12,593 nt of DNA, taken from Bacteroidetes bacterium UBA7688. GTDB taxonomy: Bacteria > Bacteroidota > Bacteroidia > Chitinophagales > Chitinophagaceae. Every line of letters starts with the position of its first letter. Within the stretch, counting starts at the first letter, position 1. A model generated the notes under the pieces. It was given only the letters and a program-made list of their open reading frames with translations. It was not told the DNA's origin and did not search any database. This document shows positions 1 through 7,721 of the stretch, in pieces. The stretch is from contig DLGS01000003.1 in the NCBI GenBank assembly GCA_002482815.1, positions 1-12,593 on the forward strand, written 5' to 3'. A program made the translations under genes and the position numbers.

Positions 1-1
1 A

Positions 2-1147
2 ATGAAGATGAAAGATATGCAAATCGGCGGAATGAAAGGAATGGATATGAAGTCAGACTCCAAAAAAATGGAAGGCATGGATATGGGCGGAATGATGATG
101 GGGATGAAAGATGATGGAAGAGGCGTTAAAATGACTGTTCCGGGTTCAATGATGAATAGTTTGGGCGGAGAAGGCAAAATTTTGACTTATGATATGCTTA
201 GAGCAAAAGCCTCTACCGAAATAGACTCCAAACAACCGTTGAGAACTTTCCAACTTTACCTTACAGGTTCGATGTTAAGATATGTATGGTCTATTAACAA
301 CAAAACCCTTTCAGAACAAGATGTTTTATCGATAAAAAAAGGCGAAAAAGTAAGGTTTGTAATGCACAACAACACCATGATGGAACACCCGATGCACCTA
401 CATGGGCATTTTTTTAGGGTAATTAATGCGCAGGGAGAATACTCGCCCTTGAAACACACAGTCAGTGTTGAACCGATGAAAACGGTTACCATTGAGTTTG
501 ACGCGAACGAAGAAAAAGATTGGTTTTTCCACTGCCATATCCTTTACCACATGAACGCAGGAATGGCGAGGATTGTGAGGTATCAAAACTCTCCAATTAC
601 GCCAGAAATAGCTCAATACAGAGATAATAATCCTGTATTAAGAGAATCAAACCATCCTTTCTTTTGGGCAACCACCGCCATCCAATCACAGGCAAATTAC
701 GGAATGTTCAATGTTTCCAATGTACGCTACAGTTTCAACTCTGATTGGCGCTTTAGTTATGACGGTCGTTATGAAATTACGCCACGATTGGAGCGGTATT
801 TGGATAACCGTTTTTACTTATCTGGGTATATAGGTGCCGAATTTAAAAATGATACCAAAGGAGGGGCTTTTGTAAAAAACGATGAGCAAAATGCTTTTGT
901 GGGTTTACGTTATCTGTTACCCTTGTTTATCCAAACAGATGTTAGGATTAGTCAAACCGGAAAGTTAAGATTTGAAATTGGCAGAGGAGAAATCCCGATT
1001 AGCAATCGTGTACGTATCGGCGGAAGCTGGAATACCGATAAAGAATATCGTTTAAACACCACTTATATTTTAGGTAAAAACTTAGGTATTTCTGGCAACT
1101 ATGATAGTGATTACGGATGGGGAGCGGGCTTAAGAATTATTTATTAA
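2..1147 (+). CDS. Multicopper oxidase (CopA-like), C-terminal part, with beta-barrel-like tail; 5' truncated by window edge
   Basis: This is the C-terminal part of a periplasmic multicopper oxidase that probably oxidises Cu(I) to the less toxic Cu(II). The frame is open to the window edge, so the first cupredoxin domains lie upstream and the ATG at base 2 is probably internal. Numbering from base 2, residues 1-44 are Met-rich (14 Met), as in copper-binding inserts of CopA/CueO-type oxidases. The last cupredoxin domain follows, with HPMHLHGH at 129-136 and HCHILYHMNAGM at 177-188. These supply type 1, 2 and 3 copper ligands: C178 and H183, with M188 as probable axial ligand. After about residue 200 comes roughly 180 residues of alternating hydrophobic/polar strands rich in Tyr, Phe and Gly, ending in Tyr. 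This resembles an outer-membrane barrel such as CopB. The oxidase call is firm; the barrel tail is inference. The DUF305-like gene follows after 29 bases. Confidence 0.93.
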   Translation: MKMKDMQIGGMKGMDMKSDSKKMEGMDMGGMMMGMKDDGRGVKMTVPGSMMNSLGGEGKILTYDMLRAKASTEIDSKQPLRTFQLYLTGSMLRYVWSINNKTLSEQDVLSIKKGEKVRFVMHNNTMMEHPMHLHGHFFRVINAQGEYSPLKHTVSVEPMKTVTIEFDANEEKDWFFHCHILYHMNAGMARIVRYQNSPITPEIAQYRDNNPVLRESNHPFFWATTAIQSQANYGMFNVSNVRYSFNSDWRFSYDGRYEITPRLERYLDNRFYLSGYIGAEFKNDTKGGAFVKNDEQNAFVGLRYLLPLFIQTDVRISQTGKLRFEIGRGEIPISNRVRIGGSWNTDKEYRLNTTYILGKNLGISGNYDSDYGWGAGLRIIY

Positions 1148-1176
1148 ATATATTATCAAACATAAATTATAAAATC

Positions 1177-1656
1177 ATGGAGAATAATCATTCAAACACA
1201 GAAAAAAAAGCAGGCATGGGCTACCGCAAATTTGCCCTAACAATGGGCATCTCTTTTATCGTGATGTATTCCATCATGTTCATAAATATTGTAGATATTG
1301 ATCATTTTTATATTAGCTTGAACCGTATTTATATGGCTTTGTTAATGGTAAGCCCAATGGCTATCATCATGCTATTGATGATGGGGAAAATGTACCCAGA
1401 TAAAAAAACGAATAGAGCAATTATCATTGGTAGTATCGTTGTTTTTGGATTGGTGCTTACAGCATTAAGAACTCAGACTCCCGTTGGAGATGTACAGTAT
1501 ATGAAGGCTATGATTCCGCATCATTCATCTGCTATTATGACGAGTCAAAATGCTAATATCAAAGATCCAGAGGTACGCAAATTAGCTGATGATATTATTA
1601 AAGCTCAAAAGAAAGAAATCGCAGAAATGAAGGCTGCTTTGGAAAGGTTGAAGTAA
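1177..1656 (+). CDS. DUF305-like membrane protein with His-His tail
   Basis: This is a 159-residue membrane protein. I chose the ATG at 1177 because the in-frame ATG at 1117 lies inside the oxidase gene and would add 20 residues read from barrel codons. Three hydrophobic segments are visible at about 18-38, 52-70 and 80-97; the second is rich in Met. The soluble tail has YMKAMIPHHSSAIM at 108-121, then a charged helix (PEVRKLADDIIKAQKKEIAEMK). This matches the core of the DUF305 family, whose MIPHH histidines are thought to bind metal. Full DUF305 domains have a longer second helical half; here the protein ends soon after the first. It sits 29 bases after the oxidase gene and before a terminator-like hairpin, so the two are probably co-transcribed. 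A role in copper binding is inferred from the motif and the neighbours. Confidence 0.88.
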   Translation: MENNHSNTEKKAGMGYRKFALTMGISFIVMYSIMFINIVDIDHFYISLNRIYMALLMVSPMAIIMLLMMGKMYPDKKTNRAIIIGSIVVFGLVLTALRTQTPVGDVQYMKAMIPHHSSAIMTSQNANIKDPEVRKLADDIIKAQKKEIAEMKAALERLK

Positions 1657-1704
1657 GTTGGTTTTTATTGATCACTTATAAAATAACTCGGAATAGCAAC
1701 GTTT

Positions 1705-1744
1705 AAAAAAGAAATCATGGACGTTTTTTACGTCTATGATTTTT
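1705..1744 (+). terminator. Terminator-like hairpin after the DUF305-like gene
   Basis: A 13-bp stem (1712-1724 with 1730-1742, one G-T wobble) encloses a five-T loop. A-runs lie upstream and the T-run at 1741-1744 overlaps the end of the stem. It lies about 50 bases after the DUF305-like stop and probably ends the oxidase transcript. The A-rich left flank could let it work on the opposite strand too. The stem is AT-rich for an intrinsic terminator, which fits this low-GC DNA. Confidence 0.6.
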
Positions 1745-1817
1745 ACAGCCTCAAAGAAAGATGATAGGTGAATGTTAGGTCAGATAAAACTGCTTATATA
1801 ATGTAAAGGAGGTTTTT

Positions 1818-1937
1818 GGGCGTTTCCTGCCTGCCACAGGCAGGGTAACACGCATATCCGCTGTATCTTTTTTCGTATATATTTATTGGACTTTTGGTAG
1901 AACGAAAAAAAGGATGCCGCTGCAATCGTTAACGCTC
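1818..1937. repeat. Structured intergenic repeat-like element (Bacteroidota type)
   Basis: About 120 bases fold as one unit. The ends GGGCGTT (1818-1824) and AACGCTC (1931-1937) pair with each other. Inside is a perfect GC-rich hairpin, CCTGCCTG-CCA-CAGGCAGG (1826-1844), and a longer T/A-rich hairpin (about 1863-1875 with 1903-1917, two-base bulge). The GC-rich stem stands out in AT-rich surroundings. I recall similar intergenic elements, with a GGGCG start, a GGCAGGCAGG-type hairpin, ATCCGCTG and AACGC end, scattered through Bacteroidota genomes; that family link is from memory and unchecked. It encodes no transposase. It may be a REP-like element or a structured RNA. The minus-strand frame across it is spurious. 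Confidence 0.6.
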
Positions 1938-2137
1938 TATATTTCAAAAAAACTATCTGGACTTTAATTGTAAAAAGTCTAAATGTAAAATTCAGGCTGG
2001 CTTGCTTAGGAAATTTAAACACACTGTACTAAGTAGCAGAGCATCAATATTGGTATGATTTAGTGCGATTATTAATTATAAATTAACTATTTGTGTGATT
2101 AGTGACGGTGGTCATTATTTTTCTATCCAAATTATAT
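1938..2137. other. Intergenic stretch with no gene seen
   Basis: This AT-rich stretch lies between the repeat-like element and the promoter of the HYC_CC_PP gene. I see no convincing ORF on either strand. The only structure noticed is a short hairpin, GACTTT (1960-1965) pairing with AAAGTC (1974-1979). Confidence 0.5.
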
Positions 2138-2152
2138 TATCTTTGAAAAAAA
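2115..2152 (+). promoter_or_regulatory. Candidate Bacteroidota promoter for the 2166-9518 efflux operon
   Basis: TATCTTTG at 2138-2145 fits the Bacteroidota -7 consensus TAnnTTTG exactly. About 20 bases upstream there is only a T-run (2117-2121) in place of a good TTTG -33 box. The start of transcription would fall near 2150, leaving a leader of roughly 15 bases before the ATG at 2166. It is the best promoter match I found in the non-coding gaps. No operator could be identified. Confidence 0.5.
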
Positions 2153-2165
2153 AGTTTTACAGTTA

Positions 2166-2582
2166 ATGAAAAGTGCTTTTTCCATATTCTTTGCTTTGTT
2201 CTTACTTATCACTCAAGTAGGGGTAAGTTTTGCATCGCATTACTGCGGAGGAAAGGTATTTAAAAATAACATTAGTGTAATAGGTGCCGAATCTCCTGCA
2301 TGTGGTATGCTGGAATCAGGTAAACAAGACTGTGCTAATCAATCAGGTGTTCGAAATAAATCATGCTGTGAAGACCACATTGTGAATCTTGAGGTTAAAG
2401 ATCAGTTTAAAATTTCTTCTTCTTTCGCATTAAACAGCAACAGTGTATTTCTTGCCAGTTTTACAGATGTTTTCGTTTATCTATTCGGCTCTATCCATTC
2501 TATACCTGTTACTGCCAATTATTACGAGCCTCCAATCTTGGCACTCGATATTCCGGTTCTAATTCAGTCCTTCCTTATTTAA
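2166..2582 (+). CDS. HYC_CC_PP family secreted protein
   Basis: This 138-residue exported protein starts with a signal sequence (residues 1-23, hydrophobic core FSIFFALFLLITQVGV, ending SFA). The mature part begins with HYCGG (HYC at 25-27), has further cysteines at 46 and 56, a CC pair at 67-68 followed by EDH, and PP at 122-123. These HYC, CC and PP landmarks are what the HYC_CC_PP family is named for, so the assignment is good although the function is unknown. The Cys/His pattern, with five Cys in the first half, and its place just before the pump genes suggest periplasmic metal binding or sensing; that is inference. A TAnnTTTG promoter element lies directly upstream, so it is probably the first gene of the efflux operon. 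Confidence 0.85.
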   Translation: MKSAFSIFFALFLLITQVGVSFASHYCGGKVFKNNISVIGAESPACGMLESGKQDCANQSGVRNKSCCEDHIVNLEVKDQFKISSSFALNSNSVFLASFTDVFVYLFGSIHSIPVTANYYEPPILALDIPVLIQSFLI

Positions 2583-2606
2583 TAAAACATAATCTTAATG
2601 TATGTT

Positions 2607-2658
2607 CAGAGATGCAAATCTCTGTGCCGTCAGGTGCGTTTATCTGCGTCTGAGTTTT
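2607..2658 (+). promoter_or_regulatory. Tandem hairpins between the HYC_CC_PP gene and cusA; candidate attenuator or terminator
   Basis: Two hairpins stand in series. The first is perfect: CAGAGAT (2607-2613), loop GCAA, ATCTCTG (2618-2624). The second pairs 2630-2638 with 2645-2653 (nine pairs including G-T wobbles, loop TTTATC) and runs straight into GTTTT (2654-2658), as in an intrinsic terminator. I see no TAnnTTTG element between it and the cusA start at 2688, so the pump genes probably depend on read-through. That makes partial termination, attenuation or transcript processing possible. Function is inferred from structure only. Confidence 0.5.
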
Positions 2659-2687
2659 GTAATCCAATCCTTTACAATACATAAGTT

Positions 2688-5600
2688 ATGTTAAATAAAA
2701 TCATCAAATATTTTTTAGAGAATAAGTTAGTCACAGGTCTTATTTTCGTTGCCATTGTTACCTTAGGAGTGGTAAATTCGCCTTTTAACTGGAATACGGG
2801 ATTTTTACCGAAAGACCCAGTTCCGGTAGATGCCATTCCTGATATTGGCGAAAACCAGCAGATTGTGTTTACGCAATGGTCTGGACGCTCGCCTCAAGAT
2901 ATCGAAGATCAAATCTCTTATCCGCTTACTACCTATTTATTGGGTATCCCCGGAGTTAAAACCATCAGAAGCTCTTCCATTTTTGGTTTTTCCAGTATTT
3001 ATATCATTTTTTCAGAAGATACTGAATTCTATTGGTCCCGATCCCGAATTATTGAAAAGCTTAACTCTCTGCCAGCAGGTTTATTGCCAGATGGCGTAAC
3101 TCCTGGCCTCGGCCCTGATGCCACTGCTTTGGGGCAGGTATATTGGTATACGTTGGAAGGACGGGATAAAGACGGCAACCCTACCGGTGGTTGGGATTTG
3201 CATGAAATACGTACCGCACAAGATTTTTATGTTAAGTATGGACTCAATGCCGTAGAAGGCGTTTCTGAAGTCGCCTCTATTGGAGGTTTTGTACAAGAAT
3301 ATCAAATAGATGTAAACCCTGATGCGCTCAAAGCTTACAATATCCCACTGGCTAAAGTAATGCAGGCGGTGCAAAAATCCAATAAAGATGTAGGCGCAAA
3401 AACAATTGAAATTAACCAAGCTGAATATCTGGTAAGAGGATTAGGTTACATAAAAAAAGTAGAAGATATAGAAAAGGTGGTGGTGTCGGTACAAAATAAT
3501 GTACCAATTCGTATCAAAGATATTGGTGTGGTTACGCTGGGTCCGGCTGCCCGCAGAGGTTTATTGGATAAAGGTGGCGCAGAGGTAGTGGGAGGTGTAG
3601 TAGTGGCAAGGTACGGATCCAATCCGCTACAGGTAATCAACAGTGTAAAGGATAAAATTGAGGAACTTGCGCCAGGTTTACCCAAAAAGAAATTGGCTAA
3701 TGGAGTAGAAAGCCAGCTTACCATCATCCCGTTTTATGACCGTACGCAACTGATACACGAGACCATAGGAACACTCGAGAGCGCCTTGTCGCATGAGGTA
3801 CTCATCAGTATTATCGTGGTTTTGATTTTAGTGCTTAACCTTCGGGCTTCTATCATTATTTCAAGCTTACTGCCAGTTGGCGTTTTAATGACGTTCATTT
3901 TCATGCGATATGCCGGTGTGGATGCCAATGTGGTTGCCCTTTCTGGGATAGCCATAGCCATTGGTGTCATGATTGATATCGGAATTGTCTTTGTCGAAAA
4001 CATTATCCGGCATCTTGAACTGCCAGAAAACCACGGCGTAAAAGGGAAAGAGCTCATGTCGGTCATCTACAAAGCCACGGTAGAGGTCGCCTCAGCCATA
4101 ACCACTGCTTTGGCTACCACGGTTGTGAGTTTTATTCCAGTATTTGCAATGGAATCTGCCGAAGGTAAACTCTTTAGACCCCTCGCTTTTACTAAAACAT
4201 TTGCCCTTATGGGTGCATTTATACTCGGTATTGTGGTATTGCCCGCATTGGCACATCTCATTTTTGGAATCGATTACGATAAAAAACGAGTCAGAAGATT
4301 ATGGAGCTTTACGCTGATAGCGGCAGGCGTACATTTGACCATTTATATGCGTACTTGGCTTCCTATCACACTAATTGTCATCGGTTTCAATAACTTGTAT
4401 GAACACCGCTGGCCAGAAAAGATTAAGCCCTACTCAAACCATCTTAATTTGGGTCTGGTACTTTTTATTGCTTCCTTTTTTCTTACAGAAGAATGGATGC
4501 CGCTTGGTCCGCAGAATAGTTTAATAGTTAACTATTTCTTTGTTTTGGTTTTGATTGGCGTGATCCTTTTGGCCTTGATGACCATAGTCCATTTTTATGT
4601 TCCAGTGCTTAAATGGTGTCTGCGGAACAAAGGAAAATTTATGCTTCTCCCGGTATTTACCATTCTATTGGGTGTACTTATTTGGTTAGGTTTCGATAGC
4701 ACTTTTGGTTTTATTGCTAAGGGCGTCGAAAAAACAGGTTGGCAGGTCAGGAAATCAAGTGGTTGGACAGCTTCTTCCCGTGTTTTTCCGGGGATTGGAT
4801 CCGAATTTATGCCTTCTTTAAACGAGGGGAGCTATTTACTGATGCCTACTGCTATGCCTCACTCGGGCGTTGAGTATAACAGGAAAGTTATAGGACAGCT
4901 AGATATGTTGCTAAACAATATCCCTGAGGTTGACTTAGCAGTCGGGAAAATGGGTCGTGTAGAATCTGCACTTGACCCGGCGCCAATATCCATGTATGAA
5001 AATGTGGTAAATTATAAACCCGAGTTTATCTTGAACGAGAACGGACATAGAACGAGGTTTAAAGTGGATAAAGAAGACAGGTTTATTACCGCCTCTGGCG
5101 ATTCCATCAGTAACGAGGAAGGTTTAAAAAGAGGTATAAAAGAAGCTGACTTGCTCACAGATGAGAACGGCGAATTTTACCGTAACTGGAGAGCACATAT
5201 CAAATCGCCAGATGATATTTGGGATGAAATTATTAGCGTGGCAAAAATACCAGGCGTTACTTCGGCACCTAAACTACAGCCTATAGAAACCAGATTGGTC
5301 ATGTTGCAGACAGGAATGCGGGCACCAATGGGCATAAAAGTATATGGCCCAGACCTTAAGACCATTGAAGATTTCGGGATGCGACTGGAAGGTATTTTGA
5401 AAGAAGTTCCTTCCGTTAAATCTGAAGCGGTTTTTGCCGACCGTATTGTTGGAAAGCCTTATTTACATCTAAACATCAACAGAGAAGAAATATCAAGATA
5501 TGGTTTGAGTGTAGAGGATGTGCAACAAACCATTGAAACGGCTATCGGCGGGATGAAGGTTACTTCAACTGTTGAAGGACGAGAAAGGTTCCCTGTTAGG

Positions 5601-6509
5601 GTGCGCTATCCCCGTGAATTACGTGACGATCCCGCATCTTTGAAAAAAATTCTGATCCCAACGCCTACCGGAGCTCAAATTCCGTTGAGCCAAGTAGTTG
5701 ATATAGAATATGTAAGAGGACCGCAGGTCATCAAAAGTGAAAACACATTTTTGGTAGGGTACGTTCTATTGGATAAAAAAGACGGATTCGCCGAAGTAGA
5801 TGTGGTAAATGACGCACAGGAAGCTATTAAAAGTAAAATAGATTCCGGAGAGCTGATAGTTCCAGCCGGTATAAACTATAAGTTTTCCGGTAGTTACGAA
5901 AACCAGATTAGGGCGGTTAAGCGACTTTCAATAGTTATTCCAATCAGTTTGGTCATTATTTTCCTTTTACTTTATTTTCAATTTAAAACTGTTATTGCCT
6001 CATCCATTCACTTTTCTGGTGTTTTTGTGGCCTTTGCCGGCGGGTTTATTATGCTTTGGCTTTACGGACAAGGTTGGTTTCTCGATTTTTCAGTCGCAGA
6101 TGTAAATATGCGGGACCTTTTCCAAATGCACCCAATTAACCTGAGTGTGGCAGTATGGGTCGGTTTTATTGCCCTGTTTGGGATAGCAACTGATGACGGA
6201 GTAATTATGGGAACTTACATCCATCAGGTATTTGAAGAGAAGAACCCTCAAACTGTCCAAGCAGTAAGAGAAGCAGTAGTAGAAGCAGGGAAAAAACGAG
6301 TACGACCTGCGATGATGACTGCTGCTGTAGCCATTATTGCGCTGTTGCCTGTGCTTACCTCTACCGGTAAGGGTGCAGATATTATGATACCGATGGCTAT
6401 TCCAACTTTTGGAGGAATGACGATACAGATCATGACCATGTTTGTAGTTCCGGTGCTACAAGCTTATTGGCGAGAAACAGTGATTAAAAAACAAATGAAA
6501 GCAAAATGA
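2688..6509 (+). CDS. cusA: CusA/CzcA-family heavy-metal RND efflux permease
   Basis: This is the inner-membrane proton-driven pump of a tripartite metal exporter, 1273 residues against about 1050 for E. coli CusA. A first membrane helix (about 8-27) leads into the porter domain. TM4 carries GIAIAIGVMIDIGIVFVEN with D430 and E437, the proton-relay acids of this family. The C-terminal helices include FIALFGIATDDGVIMG and RVRPAMMTAAVAIIALLP. APISM (M769) and RLVM (M872) align with the Cu/Ag-binding M573 and M623 of E. coli CusA; I could not find the third methionine. This favours Cu/Ag over Zn/Co/Cd. The extra length is mainly an insert of about 100 residues with extra membrane helices (about 529-630), a stretch near 670-700, and about 50 more residues between the two methionines. 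The stop overlaps the next start (ATGA). The family is certain; the metal is inferred. Confidence 0.95.
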   Translation: MLNKIIKYFLENKLVTGLIFVAIVTLGVVNSPFNWNTGFLPKDPVPVDAIPDIGENQQIVFTQWSGRSPQDIEDQISYPLTTYLLGIPGVKTIRSSSIFGFSSIYIIFSEDTEFYWSRSRIIEKLNSLPAGLLPDGVTPGLGPDATALGQVYWYTLEGRDKDGNPTGGWDLHEIRTAQDFYVKYGLNAVEGVSEVASIGGFVQEYQIDVNPDALKAYNIPLAKVMQAVQKSNKDVGAKTIEINQAEYLVRGLGYIKKVEDIEKVVVSVQNNVPIRIKDIGVVTLGPAARRGLLDKGGAEVVGGVVVARYGSNPLQVINSVKDKIEELAPGLPKKKLANGVESQLTIIPFYDRTQLIHETIGTLESALSHEVLISIIVVLILVLNLRASIIISSLLPVGVLMTFIFMRYAGVDANVVALSGIAIAIGVMIDIGIVFVENIIRHLELPENHGVKGKELMSVIYKATVEVASAITTALATTVVSFIPVFAMESAEGKLFRPLAFTKTFALMGAFILGIVVLPALAHLIFGIDYDKKRVRRLWSFTLIAAGVHLTIYMRTWLPITLIVIGFNNLYEHRWPEKIKPYSNHLNLGLVLFIASFFLTEEWMPLGPQNSLIVNYFFVLVLIGVILLALMTIVHFYVPVLKWCLRNKGKFMLLPVFTILLGVLIWLGFDSTFGFIAKGVEKTGWQVRKSSGWTASSRVFPGIGSEFMPSLNEGSYLLMPTAMPHSGVEYNRKVIGQLDMLLNNIPEVDLAVGKMGRVESALDPAPISMYENVVNYKPEFILNENGHRTRFKVDKEDRFITASGDSISNEEGLKRGIKEADLLTDENGEFYRNWRAHIKSPDDIWDEIISVAKIPGVTSAPKLQPIETRLVMLQTGMRAPMGIKVYGPDLKTIEDFGMRLEGILKEVPSVKSEAVFADRIVGKPYLHLNINREEISRYGLSVEDVQQTIETAIGGMKVTSTVEGRERFPVRVRYPRELRDDPASLKKILIPTPTGAQIPLSQVVDIEYVRGPQVIKSENTFLVGYVLLDKKDGFAEVDVVNDAQEAIKSKIDSGELIVPAGINYKFSGSYENQIRAVKRLSIVIPISLVIIFLLLYFQFKTVIASSIHFSGVFVAFAGGFIMLWLYGQGWFLDFSVADVNMRDLFQMHPINLSVAVWVGFIALFGIATDDGVIMGTYIHQVFEEKNPQTVQAVREAVVEAGKKRVRPAMMTAAVAIIALLPVLTSTGKGADIMIPMAIPTFGGMTIQIMTMFVVPVLQAYWRETVIKKQMKAK

Positions 6510-7720
6510 AAAAGTTAACGCTAATTATATTGATGTTATCCGGCATTGGGCTAAACGCCCAAACGCTAAACGATTATTTTAAATCGGCAGCAGACAACAA
6601 TCCTGGCTTGCAGGCTAAGTATAAAGATTTTGAGATTGCATTGCAGAAAGTAGCACAGGTAAACACCCTGCCAGATCCTACTTTATCCTTCGGATACCTG
6701 CTTAAGCCTATGAACGGGCAAAGAGCAGAGCTGTCCTTGATGCAAATGTTTCCATGGTTTGGAACGCTTAAAGCACAAGGGGATGTTGCAACTTCAATGG
6801 CTGAAGCCAAATATCAGGCTTTTATCGACGCCCGCAACCAACTCTATTATCAGGTGGCAGCATCTTACTATCCTCTATACGAATTGAATTTACTGAAAAA
6901 GGTAGAACAGGATAATGCTGAAATACTCGACTCTTATAAGAACATCGCCAATGTAAAGTTTAGAAACGCCACGGGCAGTATGGTGGATGTATTGAGGGTA
7001 GATATTATGTTAAAAGATAGCCGTACCAACCTACAGATTTTAAAAAATAAGGAGCGGGCTTTAACGGCGACTTTTAACAAATTCCAGAACCGTAAAGAAC
7101 AAGATAGAGTTGTGATAGTCGATTCGTTATGGATCGATTCTTTACCGGCTGATTACCGGAAGGATTCCCTGCTCAATAAGCATCCTTTGTTGGATGAACT
7201 TAATGCAAAAAGCGAGTCGAGCGTCTATAGTGAACTCGCCGCTCGTAATCAAGGGTTGCCAAAGATAGGACTGGGGGTAGAGTACATGATAATGGATCCA
7301 AATTCCGCTATGTCGATGTCTGATAACAGCAAGGGAGTGTTTATGCCAATGGCATCTGTAACCATTCCCATTTTTAGAAACAAATATAAAGCAGCAGTAA
7401 AAGAAGCCCAGTTAATGCAGGAAAGCTATTCGCTTCAGAAAGAAGACCTTGTTAATTACCTGACATCCAGCTATGAAATGGCCTGGTTTGAAATTGGGCA
7501 ACAGCGGGAATTAATCATGCTATATGACCAACAGGTAATCGATGCCGAACAAACACTTCGCTTGCTTTTTACGGCCTACGGAAACTCGGGAAAAGATTTC
7601 GAAGAGGTGCTGCGCATGCAACAGGAACTACTTAAATACAAAAAAATGAAGGCTTCTGCAATGGCAAGCTATCACATTGCCGTGGCTAAATTAGAATACA
7701 TTACGTCAAAATCAAGATAA
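6506..7720 (+). CDS. TolC/CusC-family outer membrane efflux protein
   Basis: This 404-residue protein is the outer-membrane channel of the pump. A signal peptide (MKKLTLIILMLSGIGLNA, 1-18) is followed by mature QTLNDYF. There is no lipobox cysteine, unlike the lipoprotein CusC of E. coli. The body shows the two-fold OEP pattern of long helices typical of TolC: NPGLQAKYKDFEIALQK near the start, YYQVAASYYPLYELN, and a second half with SVTIPIFRNKYKAAVKEAQ and a C-terminal helix ending KLEYITSKSR. A Met-rich patch, EYMIMDPNSAMSMSDN, lies just before the second-half strand and could touch metal. It is slightly short for the family (about 420-460). The ATGA overlap with cusA and the one-base gap to the CusB-like gene show translational coupling. 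Confidence 0.93.
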   Translation: MKKLTLIILMLSGIGLNAQTLNDYFKSAADNNPGLQAKYKDFEIALQKVAQVNTLPDPTLSFGYLLKPMNGQRAELSLMQMFPWFGTLKAQGDVATSMAEAKYQAFIDARNQLYYQVAASYYPLYELNLLKKVEQDNAEILDSYKNIANVKFRNATGSMVDVLRVDIMLKDSRTNLQILKNKERALTATFNKFQNRKEQDRVVIVDSLWIDSLPADYRKDSLLNKHPLLDELNAKSESSVYSELAARNQGLPKIGLGVEYMIMDPNSAMSMSDNSKGVFMPMASVTIPIFRNKYKAAVKEAQLMQESYSLQKEDLVNYLTSSYEMAWFEIGQQRELIMLYDQQVIDAEQTLRLLFTAYGNSGKDFEEVLRMQQELLKYKKMKASAMASYHIAVAKLEYITSKSR

Positions 7721-7721
7721 G

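Noticed and set aside
1117..1176. Earlier in-frame ATG for the DUF305-like gene
   Set aside because: It overlaps the end of the oxidase gene and its 20 codons do not resemble the family; ATG 1177 starts a natural cytoplasmic tail before the first helix.
1780..2022. 80-residue open frame on the minus strand in the large gap
   Set aside because: It runs across the structured repeat-like element; its peptide looks like a translation of the hairpin DNA, and it has no recognisable domain.
1657..2165. Insertion sequence or transposon end in the large gap
   Set aside because: Inverted repeats are present but they fold within about 120 bases; there is no transposase frame and no visible target-site duplication.
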